DNA from: Actinomadura chibensis NBRC 106107
GTDB taxonomy: Bacteria; Actinomycetota; Actinomycetes; Streptosporangiales; Streptosporangiaceae
Direction: 5' to 3'
Length of the DNA stretch: 64,000 bases
NCBI RefSeq assembly: GCF_001552135.1
Contig: NZ_BCQP01000024.1
Span: forward strand, 1 to 64,000
How positions within the stretch are numbered: the stretch's first letter is position 1; every line of letters begins with the position of its first letter. The notes beneath the pieces are model-generated. The model saw nothing but the letters and a program-made list of their open reading frames with translations. It searched no databases and was not told where the DNA came from. Shown one piece after another: positions 1 to 8,615 of this stretch. Position numbers and translations under genes: made by a program.

Positions 1-1511
1 GTCGGCACGGCGTGGTTGTTGGCTTGGTCGGGTGGTTGTTGGGCGGGTTGTGGTGGGGGCTGCTGCGGTGGGTTGGTGGTGCTGCCACCTACAGTGACAT
101 CGCCGCGAGGGGGTGGGGGCAGGCCGGGGGCGGTTTGTCGTCGGGCGGCGCCTGGTGGGCGGGCGCCGGTGTCCGCGTGAATGGCCGTCCGGTGGGAGCG
201 TGTAATGGTGATTGCTTACCGTGACCATTTTCGGTTCGACCTGGAGGGATTGGCCGCCGCCGAAACTCGGTGCCGCGTGGTGTGACGGCGGGATGGGCGG
301 CGCGTGGCGGGCACGGCCATTCGGGCGCGCGGCGGGATCATGAAAACTTGTCGGGTTTACCCGGCGTAGTGATCGGCGCGTGATAAAACGCGAACGTTAT
401 TCATGCCTGCGGTCGTGTGATCGTGGATGGCGCCTCTCATTACGGCCCCGGCGGCGCCTCGGGAACGGCGCGGGGAAACCGCTCGGTGGGAGGGTCGGAA
501 TGCCCGCGCCGACAGCGACCACGGCGGCGTCCGGCAGCGGGATCGGCGGCCGCTCCGGCTGCCGTGAATGTGCAGGAGCGGGTGCCCGGGCGCTCGGCGT
601 CGCCAATGGCTAGCCAATGGCGCGTGGCCGTCGTCTGTGTGAACTCGACCTCGGGGGACGCCGGGCCCGCCCCGTCCCGGAATCGGCCTTACCGTGGATC
701 GGCGTCGCGGAGCTGTTCCCATCAGACCAACCTCCCCCGCGGTGACGCCTGCGTCCCGGCCGCCCCTTGCCTGCGTCCTCCCAAAGGGAGACGCGTGCGC
801 GCTGACCTCCGCCGATGCGCTGGCCGGTCCCGGCCACACGGGCCCGCGGTAAGCCCGCCGACACGCCGTCCGGGCGCACAAATCCCCTGGTCACAGGCCT
901 GTCGCATGTCGGCGGCGGTACTCGGCCGCGGCCGTCGCGGTCAGCGCACGTGGCCCGGAGGTTAGCGACCGGTAAGCGGATGTCGGAGACGATGACCGCA
1001 TGCTCCCCGGCCACAGACGTCATCGCCCAGATGCGCTCGCGCTCGCCGCGAGGCGCCGGCGGCGTCCATCGCCCCCGCCCGGTCGCCCACGGGCGTGTCC
1101 CGGCGCCAGGACCGACGGAGCCTTCCGCCCACCGCACATGTAAACGGCCGACCCCCGCGCGGCGCAACCAGATCCTGGGAAGTCTGTGAACGGGGGTTGA
1201 TATGCGGACCGCAAAGGCTCCGCACCAGCGATGCACCACGATAGTGCGTCGCTTTTACGTGTTTCCGCGATAAATCACAAGCGCGCACCCCCGCAACCAC
1301 CGCGCGCAATATTTCACCTGCTATTTAATCGACCGTTCCCTGACCGCACCGACCGTCCGCACGCACCCGCTAATTCGTAGATGCGCGAATACCGAACGTA
1401 ATGCCTACCGGCCGGTTTTCACGCCGTGCGAATGCCTGCTCACGGGTCGTGCAGACCCAATCAGCGACGGCAAAGCAAACGCACTTGCCAGCAGTCGTGA
1501 TCACGTTCTAG
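1..1511. other. Left-end non-coding region, no gene supported
   Basis: About 1.5 kb without a convincing gene. Open frames on both strands are short or overlap one another, lack plausible ribosome sites and show no recognisable family. The stretch from about 1190 to 1500 is less GC-rich than the rest of the window, as expected of a promoter region. The only structured element I can support is a hairpin with a T-run at 1228-1256, listed separately. Positions 1-215 are G/T-rich on the plus strand; the minus strand there reads as a Pro/Gln-rich open frame with no usable start codon. Confidence 0.6.
1228..1256 (+). terminator. Intrinsic-terminator-like hairpin
   Basis: Arms 1228-1236 (GCGATGCAC) and 1244-1252 (GTGCGTCGC) pair over 9 bp with one G-U wobble and a 7-nt loop, followed directly by TTTT at 1253-1256. 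This is the layout of a rho-independent terminator for plus-strand transcription. No gene is visible upstream of it within the window, so it may end an unannotated small RNA or a transcript entering from the left, or be chance. Confidence 0.4.
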
Positions 1512-1520
1512 AAAATAGGA

Positions 1521-1555
1521 CTAGGGGGAGTGTAGGGGTCCCCACGGATTAGGGG
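1521..1555 (+). promoter_or_regulatory. TAGGGG direct repeats before the LAL regulator gene
   Basis: Three heptamers lie in the same direction: CTAGGGG at 1521-1527, GTAGGGG at 1532-1538 and TTAGGGG at 1549-1555. The first two are 11 bp apart. The same heptamers recur as 10-bp-spaced pairs at 7665-7687 and on both strands at 37201-37269, in front of the starter-unit genes. MalT, founder of this regulator class, binds short G-rich direct repeats, so these are inferred binding sites of the adjacent regulator, implying autoregulation. They sit about 260 bp before the preferred start codon, leaving room for a promoter and a leader. Confidence 0.55.
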
Positions 1556-1792
1556 TCCCAATAGGCTGGCCGCGATGCCGTGCCCGGAATGTCCCGAGGG
1601 CTCCGGGGCGCCCGGCCAGAGATCCAAAAGTACGAACGACAGCCGAGCGAAAGTGAAAGCAACGGGGATGTGGACTCTGGCGGGACGGACGGGCCGAGCG
1701 CCGGCACCCGGCGCGCGCGACGCGCGCGCCGCGGCCGGACGACGACACCGGCACGCCGCGGGGCAGACCGGCCTCGCGGCGCCGCAGCTTAC

Positions 1793-1802
1793 AAAGGGGG
1801 AA
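1793..1802 (+). promoter_or_regulatory. Ribosome binding site that fixes the regulator start
   Basis: AAAGGGGGAA ends 9 nt before ATG 1812. The in-frame ATG at 1575 has no such site, and the 79 residues it would add are Arg/Ala/Gly-rich and unlike any regulator N-terminus. The ATPase region begins right after residue 1 of the 1812 start. Confidence 0.7.
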
Positions 1803-1811
1803 GCTCAGCGG

Positions 1812-4730
1812 ATGTTGGTCAGAAGAGCAGAGACTCTTGAGAACCTCAACGACCTACTGATCAGTTCCGCCCGGGGGGACGGGGCCGTCGCCGCGATCAG
1901 CGGCCCGACCGCGATCGGGAAGACCGCCCTGCTCAACGCCGTCGCGGAACGGGCGGCGGGGTCGGGGAGCCTGGTGCTCAGCGCGCTCGGCTCATGGGAC
2001 GAGCGCCATGTGCCCTACGGCGTGCTCGGCCAGCTGTTCCCTTCGCTGGAACTGGGCCGCCCGAAGGCGCGGCGTCCGGCGGAGCCGTGCTCGGGGGCGC
2101 GCACGCCGGACGCAGGCGACGACGACACGGCCGACGAGGGGCCGACGGCCCCCGGCACCGGCGGTCCGAACACCGATGCCCTGGACACTGGCAGCAAGGC
2201 CACCGGGGGCAAGGAGGCGAGCGACGGGGACCCGCTCACGGTCGCCCGCGCCGCGCACGAGATCATCACGCGGCTGACGCAGCAGCACCATCTGCTGATC
2301 ACCGTGGACGACGTCCAGCACGCCGACGCCGCCTCCCTCTGGTGCCTGCGGTACGTGGCGCAGCGCCTGTCGCCGCTCTCGCTCGCGCTGGTGTTCACGC
2401 ACGGCGCGTCCATCGAGGAGAAGCCGCCGAGCATCCTGCACGACCTGCTCTACCGGCCGAACGTCCGGCGCTTCCACCTCGAACCGCTGTCGCTGGACGA
2501 CATCGCCCACCTGGCCGAGGACGAGGGCCGGACGTCGTGCGGCCACACGTCCGAACTCGTCACGGAGATCCACGCGCTCACCGCCGGGAACCCGCTGCTG
2601 GTCGAGGCGCTGCTCGAAGAGCACCGGTTCTGCGGCGAGCCGGGCGGCGCCGCGGACGAGCCGCGCGAGGTCGGCCTCGGCGCCGGGCCGGGTCTGCCCA
2701 CCGGGCACGTCTTCCACCAGGCGGTGCTCGCGTGCGTGCACCGGCTCGGCCCGAGCGCGGTCCGGCTCGCGTACAGCATCGCGCTCCTGGAGGACTCGGC
2801 CAGCACCCTCCTGCTCAGCAGGCTGAGCGGCATCGACCCGGACCTCGTGGACCGGCTCGTCCGGATGCTCACCAAGATCGGCGTGCTGGACGGCCCCCGG
2901 TTCCGCCGCGTCGCCGTCCGGCAGGCGGTCCTGCACGAGATCCCGCCGGGCGACGGGGCGGGCCTGCGGCACCGCGCCGCCCGGCTCCTGCACGAGGCCG
3001 GGGCGCCCGCCCGGGTCGTCGCGCCGCACCTGCTCAGCGCGAGCCCGCTGCGGGAGGACTGGGTGCTGCCGGTGCTTCAGGAGGCCGCGCACGAGGCGCT
3101 CGTCGAGAACGACGTGACGCGGGTGATCCGGTACCTGGAGCTCGCCAACGAGTGCTGTACGGACGAGGCGCAGCGCACGGCGGTCAAGGTGCAGTACGCG
3201 GGCGTCCAGTGGCAGCTCAGGCCCGCCGCGTCGGCGCAGCACTTCGCCGCGCTGAAGGCCCCGCTGCTCGCCGGGCGGCTCCCCGCCGACGACACGCTGC
3301 AACTCGCGCAGGGGATGCTGTTCCACCTCGACTTCGACGACGCCCTCGCGGTCATCGAGCATCTCGGCACCGGGAAGCACGCCGACTGGGAGTCCGACAT
3401 CGAGCTGCACGGCACCCGGCTGCTGCTCGCCGCGGAGTATCCCGGCGTGCTGGAGCGGATGAGGCGTCCGCTGCCCGGGGTCGAGGTGTCGGTGACGTCG
3501 CCGTCCGGGCTGCGCGCCTGGCACGCCCTCGTGCGGATCCTCGAACGGGGCGCCGACGAGTACGCGATCGCCATGGCCGAGCAGGTGCTGCAGAGCACCG
3601 AGAAGCGGCCCCCGGCGATGACCAGGGGACGCCGCCTCTCCGCGCTGCTGTCGCTGATCTACGCCGACCGGCTGGACGCGGCGGGCGACTGGTGCGAGCG
3701 GCTCACCGCCGAGGTCGGCGAGCACGACGCGCCCGCCGGGCGGGCGGTCATGGACTGCGTGAGCGCGCTCGTCGCGCTGCGCCGCGGCCGCCTCGCGCAC
3801 GCGGTGGAGCAGGCGACCACGGCGCTGGCCGTCCTGTCCGGGCAGAAGTGGAACGTCAGCGGCGCGATGGCGGTCGCGATCCTGGTCGAGGCGCACACCG
3901 CGATGGGCGATCACCAGGCGGCGGCGCGGCAGCTGACGTTAGAGGTTCCGCCGGAGCTGTTCCTCACCCGGGCCGGGCTCCACTACCTGTACGCGCGCGG
4001 ACGCCACCTCCTCGCCACCGACAACACCTACATGGCGCTGTCGGACTTCATGAAGTGCGGCGAGCTGATGCGGCGCTGGAACATCGACACGCCGGCGCTC
4101 GTCCCGTGGCGGCTCGGCGCGGCGGAGGCGTGGCGGCGGCTCGGCGACCACGAGCAGGCGACCCGGCTCGTCGAAGAACAACTCGCCCGGGCCGACTCCG
4201 GCCTGCGCCGGTCGCGCGGGATGGCGCTGCAGTCGCTCGCCTCGGTGCGGACGGCGGCGCAGCGTCCGACCATCCTGCAGGACGCGCTGCAACTGCTGGA
4301 GGCCAGCGGCGCCCGGTACGAGACGGCCGGGGTGCTCGCCGACCTGAGCGGCGCGTACCAGAAGCTCGGCGACAAGGCGAAGGCCCGCCGGACCGCGCGC
4401 CGCGCCTGGCGGATCGCGAAGAGCTGCAACGCGGAGGCGATGTGCCAGGCGCTGCTGCCGACCGCGTCGCCGCAGCCCGCCGGGACGAGCACCACCGGCG
4501 GCGACGGCGCCGCCGCGGGGTTCGCCACCTTCGCGCGGCTGAGCGACTCCGAACGGCGCGTCGCGATGCTCGCGGCCCAGGCGTACACGAACCGTGAGAT
4601 CGCCGACAAGCTGTTCATCACGGTCAGCACGGTCGAGCAGCACCTGACCCGCGTCTACCGCAAGATGGAGATCAGGAACCGCGAGCAGCTCCTCGCGGCC
4701 ATCCACATCGACAACTCCCAGGCCGTCTGA
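1812..4730 (+). CDS. LAL-family LuxR transcriptional regulator (pathway activator)
   Basis: Large ATP-binding LuxR regulator of the MalT/LAL class, 972 aa, cytoplasmic and DNA-binding. Walker A GPTAIGKT is at residues 31-38, and a Walker-B-like LLITVDD is near residue 162. A long helical, TPR-like middle follows. A C-terminal LuxR helix-turn-helix spans roughly residues 910-963 (LSDSERRVAMLA, then TNREIADKLFITVSTVEQHL). Residues about 82-143, between the Walker motifs, are a low-complexity Gly/Asp/Thr/Pro-rich insertion unusual for the ATPase core. Leu710 is encoded by TTA (3939-3941), which in streptomycete-type bacteria makes translation depend on the bldA tRNA. Start 1812 is chosen on its ribosome site. 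The gene stands alone, and the TAGGGG boxes upstream suggest autoregulation. Its likely role is activator of the macrolactam genes; targets are inferred from shared boxes. Confidence 0.92.
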   Translation: MLVRRAETLENLNDLLISSARGDGAVAAISGPTAIGKTALLNAVAERAAGSGSLVLSALGSWDERHVPYGVLGQLFPSLELGRPKARRPAEPCSGARTPDAGDDDTADEGPTAPGTGGPNTDALDTGSKATGGKEASDGDPLTVARAAHEIITRLTQQHHLLITVDDVQHADAASLWCLRYVAQRLSPLSLALVFTHGASIEEKPPSILHDLLYRPNVRRFHLEPLSLDDIAHLAEDEGRTSCGHTSELVTEIHALTAGNPLLVEALLEEHRFCGEPGGAADEPREVGLGAGPGLPTGHVFHQAVLACVHRLGPSAVRLAYSIALLEDSASTLLLSRLSGIDPDLVDRLVRMLTKIGVLDGPRFRRVAVRQAVLHEIPPGDGAGLRHRAARLLHEAGAPARVVAPHLLSASPLREDWVLPVLQEAAHEALVENDVTRVIRYLELANECCTDEAQRTAVKVQYAGVQWQLRPAASAQHFAALKAPLLAGRLPADDTLQLAQGMLFHLDFDDALAVIEHLGTGKHADWESDIELHGTRLLLAAEYPGVLERMRRPLPGVEVSVTSPSGLRAWHALVRILERGADEYAIAMAEQVLQSTEKRPPAMTRGRRLSALLSLIYADRLDAAGDWCERLTAEVGEHDAPAGRAVMDCVSALVALRRGRLAHAVEQATTALAVLSGQKWNVSGAMAVAILVEAHTAMGDHQAAARQLTLEVPPELFLTRAGLHYLYARGRHLLATDNTYMALSDFMKCGELMRRWNIDTPALVPWRLGAAEAWRRLGDHEQATRLVEEQLARADSGLRRSRGMALQSLASVRTAAQRPTILQDALQLLEASGARYETAGVLADLSGAYQKLGDKAKARRTARRAWRIAKSCNAEAMCQALLPTASPQPAGTSTTGGDGAAAGFATFARLSDSERRVAMLAAQAYTNREIADKLFITVSTVEQHLTRVYRKMEIRNREQLLAAIHIDNSQAV
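3939..3941 (+). promoter_or_regulatory. In-frame TTA codon (bldA-type control point)
   Basis: The codon for Leu710 in the segment QLTLEVPPEL of the LAL regulator is TTA, in frame with ATG 1812. TTA is very rare in such GC-rich genomes, and in Streptomyces it is read by the developmentally controlled bldA tRNA. I noticed no other in-frame TTA in the cluster genes, but did not count exhaustively. Confidence 0.75.
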
Positions 4731-4828
4731 CGGCCCGGACCCCCTGGTTCCCGACCCCAGCCGCCCAGCCCGCCGATCGCAGCCCCTGCCAGCGCCTCCC
4801 GAGCGCGGCGGGGGCCTTCCCATCGGTA

Positions 4829-4908
4829 CCCCGCGCTCGTCGGGCCCTGCGCTCATCGGGACCCGCGCACATCAAGCCCCGCGCACGTCGAGCCCCGCGC
4901 ACGTCGGG
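4829..4908. repeat. Five tandem 16-bp imperfect repeats
   Basis: Five adjoining 16-mers: 4829-4844, 4845-4860, 4861-4876, 4877-4892 and 4893-4908. Their pattern is roughly CCCCGCGCACGTCGGG, and adjacent units differ at a few positions. They fill the gap between the convergent regulator and thioesterase-like genes and end 10 bp from the latter's stop codon. No coding role is evident; they may help end transcription or be a plain minisatellite. Confidence 0.75.
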
Positions 4909-4917
4909 GGCCCGCGG

Positions 4918-5646
4918 TTACAGTCGGTTGTCGGGGTCGGCGTAGCGGCGGATGTCGATGACGTCCGCGCCGGAGACCTCCGCGTCGAAGAACGGCAGCA
5001 GGAAGTCGGTCACCGTGTTGACCACCTCGGCGAAATGGCCGTCCAGGATCGGCGGCCCGCCGGTGAGGATCTTCGTCTGGAACTCGCCGTCGGTGTGCGT
5101 TCCCCAGTCCAGGACGTCGCTAACCGGGACGCCGCGGTCGGCGTCCCCGCCGAGCGCGACGATGGCGGACCGCACCCGCGACCGCCGGGCGGGCACCCGC
5201 GACGCGACCGCGAACAGCGCGACCGGGTCGACGCCGTACTCCTCCTCCAGCCGCAGCGCCATCTCGAACGCGAGGACGGCGCCCGCGCCGTCCCCGAACA
5301 GCGCCACCGGGCGGTCGATGTACTCGCTCAGCCCCTCAAGGACGCAGTCCGCCTGCTCCCCCACGCTCTCCGGCGGGGACCGGCGGGGCGCGCCGCGAGG
5401 GGCGCGGTACTGCACGGCGAGGACGCCGACCGACGGGGCGAGCGCGTCGGCGAACGCCGCGAAGGAGTCGGGCCGCCCGTCCGCGCGCGGCAGGCACACC
5501 ATCAGCACCTTGCAGCCGGTGAGCGGCCGGAACTGTCGGATCCAGAGTCGGGCGGGAGCTGGGCCGGGCATGTCGGCGCGATCCTCACATGGGATGGAGC
5601 CCGCCACGGCGGCGGTGGTCTCCGGGGAGGCCGGGCGGGGGGTCAC
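4918..5646 (-). CDS. Type II thioesterase-like alpha/beta-hydrolase lacking the nucleophile Ser
   Basis: Resembles the editing (type II) thioesterases of PKS clusters: 242 aa, with family landmarks [18 protein letters not shown] and LDGHFAEV (His203 in the place of the catalytic His). The nucleophile elbow, normally GHSMG, reads GDGAG at residues 118-122, so the Ser is Gly120 and the preceding His is Asp. Hydrolysis by the usual mechanism is therefore not expected; a binding, chaperone or vestigial role is possible. GTG 5646 overlaps the stop of the epsilon-subunit gene as GTGA, the pattern of translational coupling, which favours this start. ATG 5571, nearer the conserved WIRQF, is an alternative. 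Last gene of the leftward carboxylase group. Confidence 0.75.
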   Translation of the reverse strand: MTPRPASPETTAAVAGSIPCEDRADMPGPAPARLWIRQFRPLTGCKVLMVCLPRADGRPDSFAAFADALAPSVGVLAVQYRAPRGAPRRSPPESVGEQADCVLEGLSEYIDRPVALFGDGAGAVLAFEMALRLEEEYGVDPVALFAVASRVPARRSRVRSAIVALGGDADRGVPVSDVLDWGTHTDGEFQTKILTGGPPILDGHFAEVVNTVTDFLLPFFDAEVSGADVIDIRRYADPDNRL

Positions 5647-5867
5647 CCCGACGTCCAGGCCCTCGGGGCACGGTACGGGCGCGGGACGCGGCGGCGCGGC
5701 GGACGGCGCACCCGCGCCGGTCCGGTCGCGGGATCGGTCGCGGGGGCGGCGCGGGCCGCCGCCCGGCCGCGCAGCACGGCGAGCAGCACCGCGGTGACGG
5801 CCGCGAGTTCCTCATCGGTCGGCGCGCCCCGCACGACGCGCAGGACGGGGGCGGTCGCATGGTCCAC
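5643..5867 (-). CDS. Acyl-CoA carboxylase epsilon subunit (AccE/PccE-like)
   Basis: Small 74-aa protein starting at GTG 5867 with an AAGG ribosome site. The N-terminal segment [20 protein letters not shown] matches the short helical signature of the epsilon chains of actinobacterial acyl-CoA carboxylases. The Arg/Pro/Ala-rich tail is of the kind usual for this poorly conserved family. It begins 48 bp after the carboxylase beta gene, the normal position for this subunit, and overlaps the next start by 4 bp. Epsilon chains stabilise the biotin-carboxylase/carboxyltransferase complex. With the beta chain it would raise the malonyl-CoA supply. Confidence 0.75.
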   Translation of the reverse strand: MDHATAPVLRVVRGAPTDEELAAVTAVLLAVLRGRAAARAAPATDPATGPARVRRPPRRRVPRPYRAPRAWTSG

Positions 5868-5915
5868 CGGGCACCTTCTCTCGGCGCCGCGCCTGTCGGC
5901 ATGACATGGGCGGCG

Positions 5916-7586
<1,671 letters not shown>

Positions 7587-7593
7587 ACCGCCG

Positions 7594-7600
7594 CTCCTCC
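7594..7600 (-). promoter_or_regulatory. Ribosome binding site deciding the carboxylase start
   Basis: CTCCTCC on the plus strand reads GGAGGAG on the coding strand, 7 nt before ATG 7586. It rules in favour of 7586 over the upstream in-frame start at 7649, which has no site. Confidence 0.7.
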
Positions 7601-7664
7601 GCGATCTCTTGTCGCTGACAAGGTCACCCGGAGCGGCCGGAGAATTCAACCCCCGCGGATTCTC

Positions 7665-7687
7665 TTAGGGGAGCCTAGGGGTTGGGG
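7665..7687 (+). promoter_or_regulatory. LAL box pair in the carboxylase/thioesterase divergent promoter
   Basis: TTAGGGG (7665-7671), three bases, CTAGGGG (7675-7681), then TTGGGG. The two heptamers are 10 bp apart, one helical turn, in the same direction. They lie 75 bp before the thioesterase-PKS1 start and also within the leftward carboxylase promoter region. Same motif as at 1521-1555 and 37201-37269; inferred binding site for the LAL regulator. Confidence 0.6.
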
Positions 7688-7755
7688 CCAATTACCGCGC
7701 GGCGGCATCATGATCCGATGCCACTCTCCTTTCATTCGCGGGGAAGATGACGACG

Positions 7756-8544
7756 ATGGCCCATTCGACCACCACCGGTTCCGGCACGGCCCGTTCGAAC
7801 ACGGCGGGCGACGCCTGGGCCCGGGCCTTTCACCCGGCGCCGGACGCCGCCGCGCGGCTCGTGTGCTTTCCGCACGCGGGCGGCGCGGCCAGCTTCTACT
7901 TTCCGGTCTCGGCGGCGCTGCGGCCGGGGACCGAGGTCCTCGCCGTCCAGTACCCGGGCCGCCAGGACCGCCGCGCCGAGGACCCGATCACCGACCTCCA
8001 GGTGCTCGCCGACCGGGTGTTCGAGGCGCTGCGCCCCCGGCTCGCCGACCGGCCCGCGTTCTTCGGGCACAGCATGGGCGCGGTCGTCGCGTTCGAGGTC
8101 GCCCGCCGGATGGAGCGGGAGGACGGCGTCTCCCCCGCCGTCCTCGTCGCGTCCGGGCGGCGGGCGCCGTCGCGGCGCCGCGCCGAGTCGGTGCACCTGC
8201 GGGACGACGACGGGATCGTCCGGGAGCTGAAGCGCCTGAACGGCACGGGCAGCGTCCTGCTGGAGGACGCGGAGCTGCTCCGCACGTTCCTGCCCGCCGT
8301 CCGCGGCGACTACCGGGCGATCGAGACCTACGAGTGCCCGCCGGGACCGCCGCTGACCTGCCCGATCACGGTGTTCACCGGGGACGACGACCCGCACGTC
8401 ACGCTCGACGAGGCGCGGGCGTGGCGCGACCACACGACCGGGGCGTTCGACCTCCAGGTCTTCCAGGGCGGGCACTTCTACCTGACCGCCCGGCCGAAGG
8501 AGACCCTCGCCCGCCTCACCGACGTGCTGTCCCGGTTCGCCTAA
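7756..8544 (+). CDS. Type II thioesterase (editing hydrolase of the PKS)
   Basis: Free-standing alpha/beta-hydrolase, 262 aa, that clears misprimed or stalled acyl groups from carrier proteins. All landmarks are present: [15 protein letters not shown] near residue 34, [13 protein letters not shown] with nucleophile Ser106, a GDDDPHV acidic segment and GGHFYLT with the catalytic His. Start ATG 7756 is preferred over ATG 7747 because GGGGAAG (7740-7746) lies 9 nt before it but abuts the earlier ATG. It is first in a rightward operon, with PKS1 starting 71 bp after its stop, and lies just after the LAL box pair. Unlike the thioesterase-like gene at 4918-5646, it keeps its catalytic residues. Confidence 0.92.
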   Translation: MAHSTTTGSGTARSNTAGDAWARAFHPAPDAAARLVCFPHAGGAASFYFPVSAALRPGTEVLAVQYPGRQDRRAEDPITDLQVLADRVFEALRPRLADRPAFFGHSMGAVVAFEVARRMEREDGVSPAVLVASGRRAPSRRRAESVHLRDDDGIVRELKRLNGTGSVLLEDAELLRTFLPAVRGDYRAIETYECPPGPPLTCPITVFTGDDDPHVTLDEARAWRDHTTGAFDLQVFQGGHFYLTARPKETLARLTDVLSRFA

Positions 8545-8615
8545 CCCCTTCCCAGCCCCTTTCCCAGCCCGGTTCCTTTCCCATTCCTTTCACAGTGAGG
8601 GAGGCGCTCGGCGCC

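Noticed and set aside
1..218. Pro/Gln-rich open frame on the minus strand leaving the left edge, and a hydrophobic open frame on the plus strand
   Set aside because: The minus frame has no ATG, GTG or TTG after its in-frame stop near 218; the plus frame has no ribosome site and skewed G/T composition.
383..402. Partial palindrome around AACGCGAACGTT as an operator
   Set aside because: Only four clean base pairs on each side of the loop, no adjacent gene and no second copy.
357..1309. Overlapping open frames of 60-210 codons on both strands
   Set aside because: Several frames are open at once, as expected from high GC; none has a recognisable domain or a good start.
1575..1811. Extended N-terminus of the LAL regulator from ATG 1575
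   Set aside because: No ribosome site, Arg/Ala-rich translation unlike any regulator, and it would start only 20 bp after the TAGGGG boxes; ATG 1812 has a strong site.
4829..4908. CRISPR array
   Set aside because: The 16-bp units adjoin directly with no spacers and there are no cas genes.
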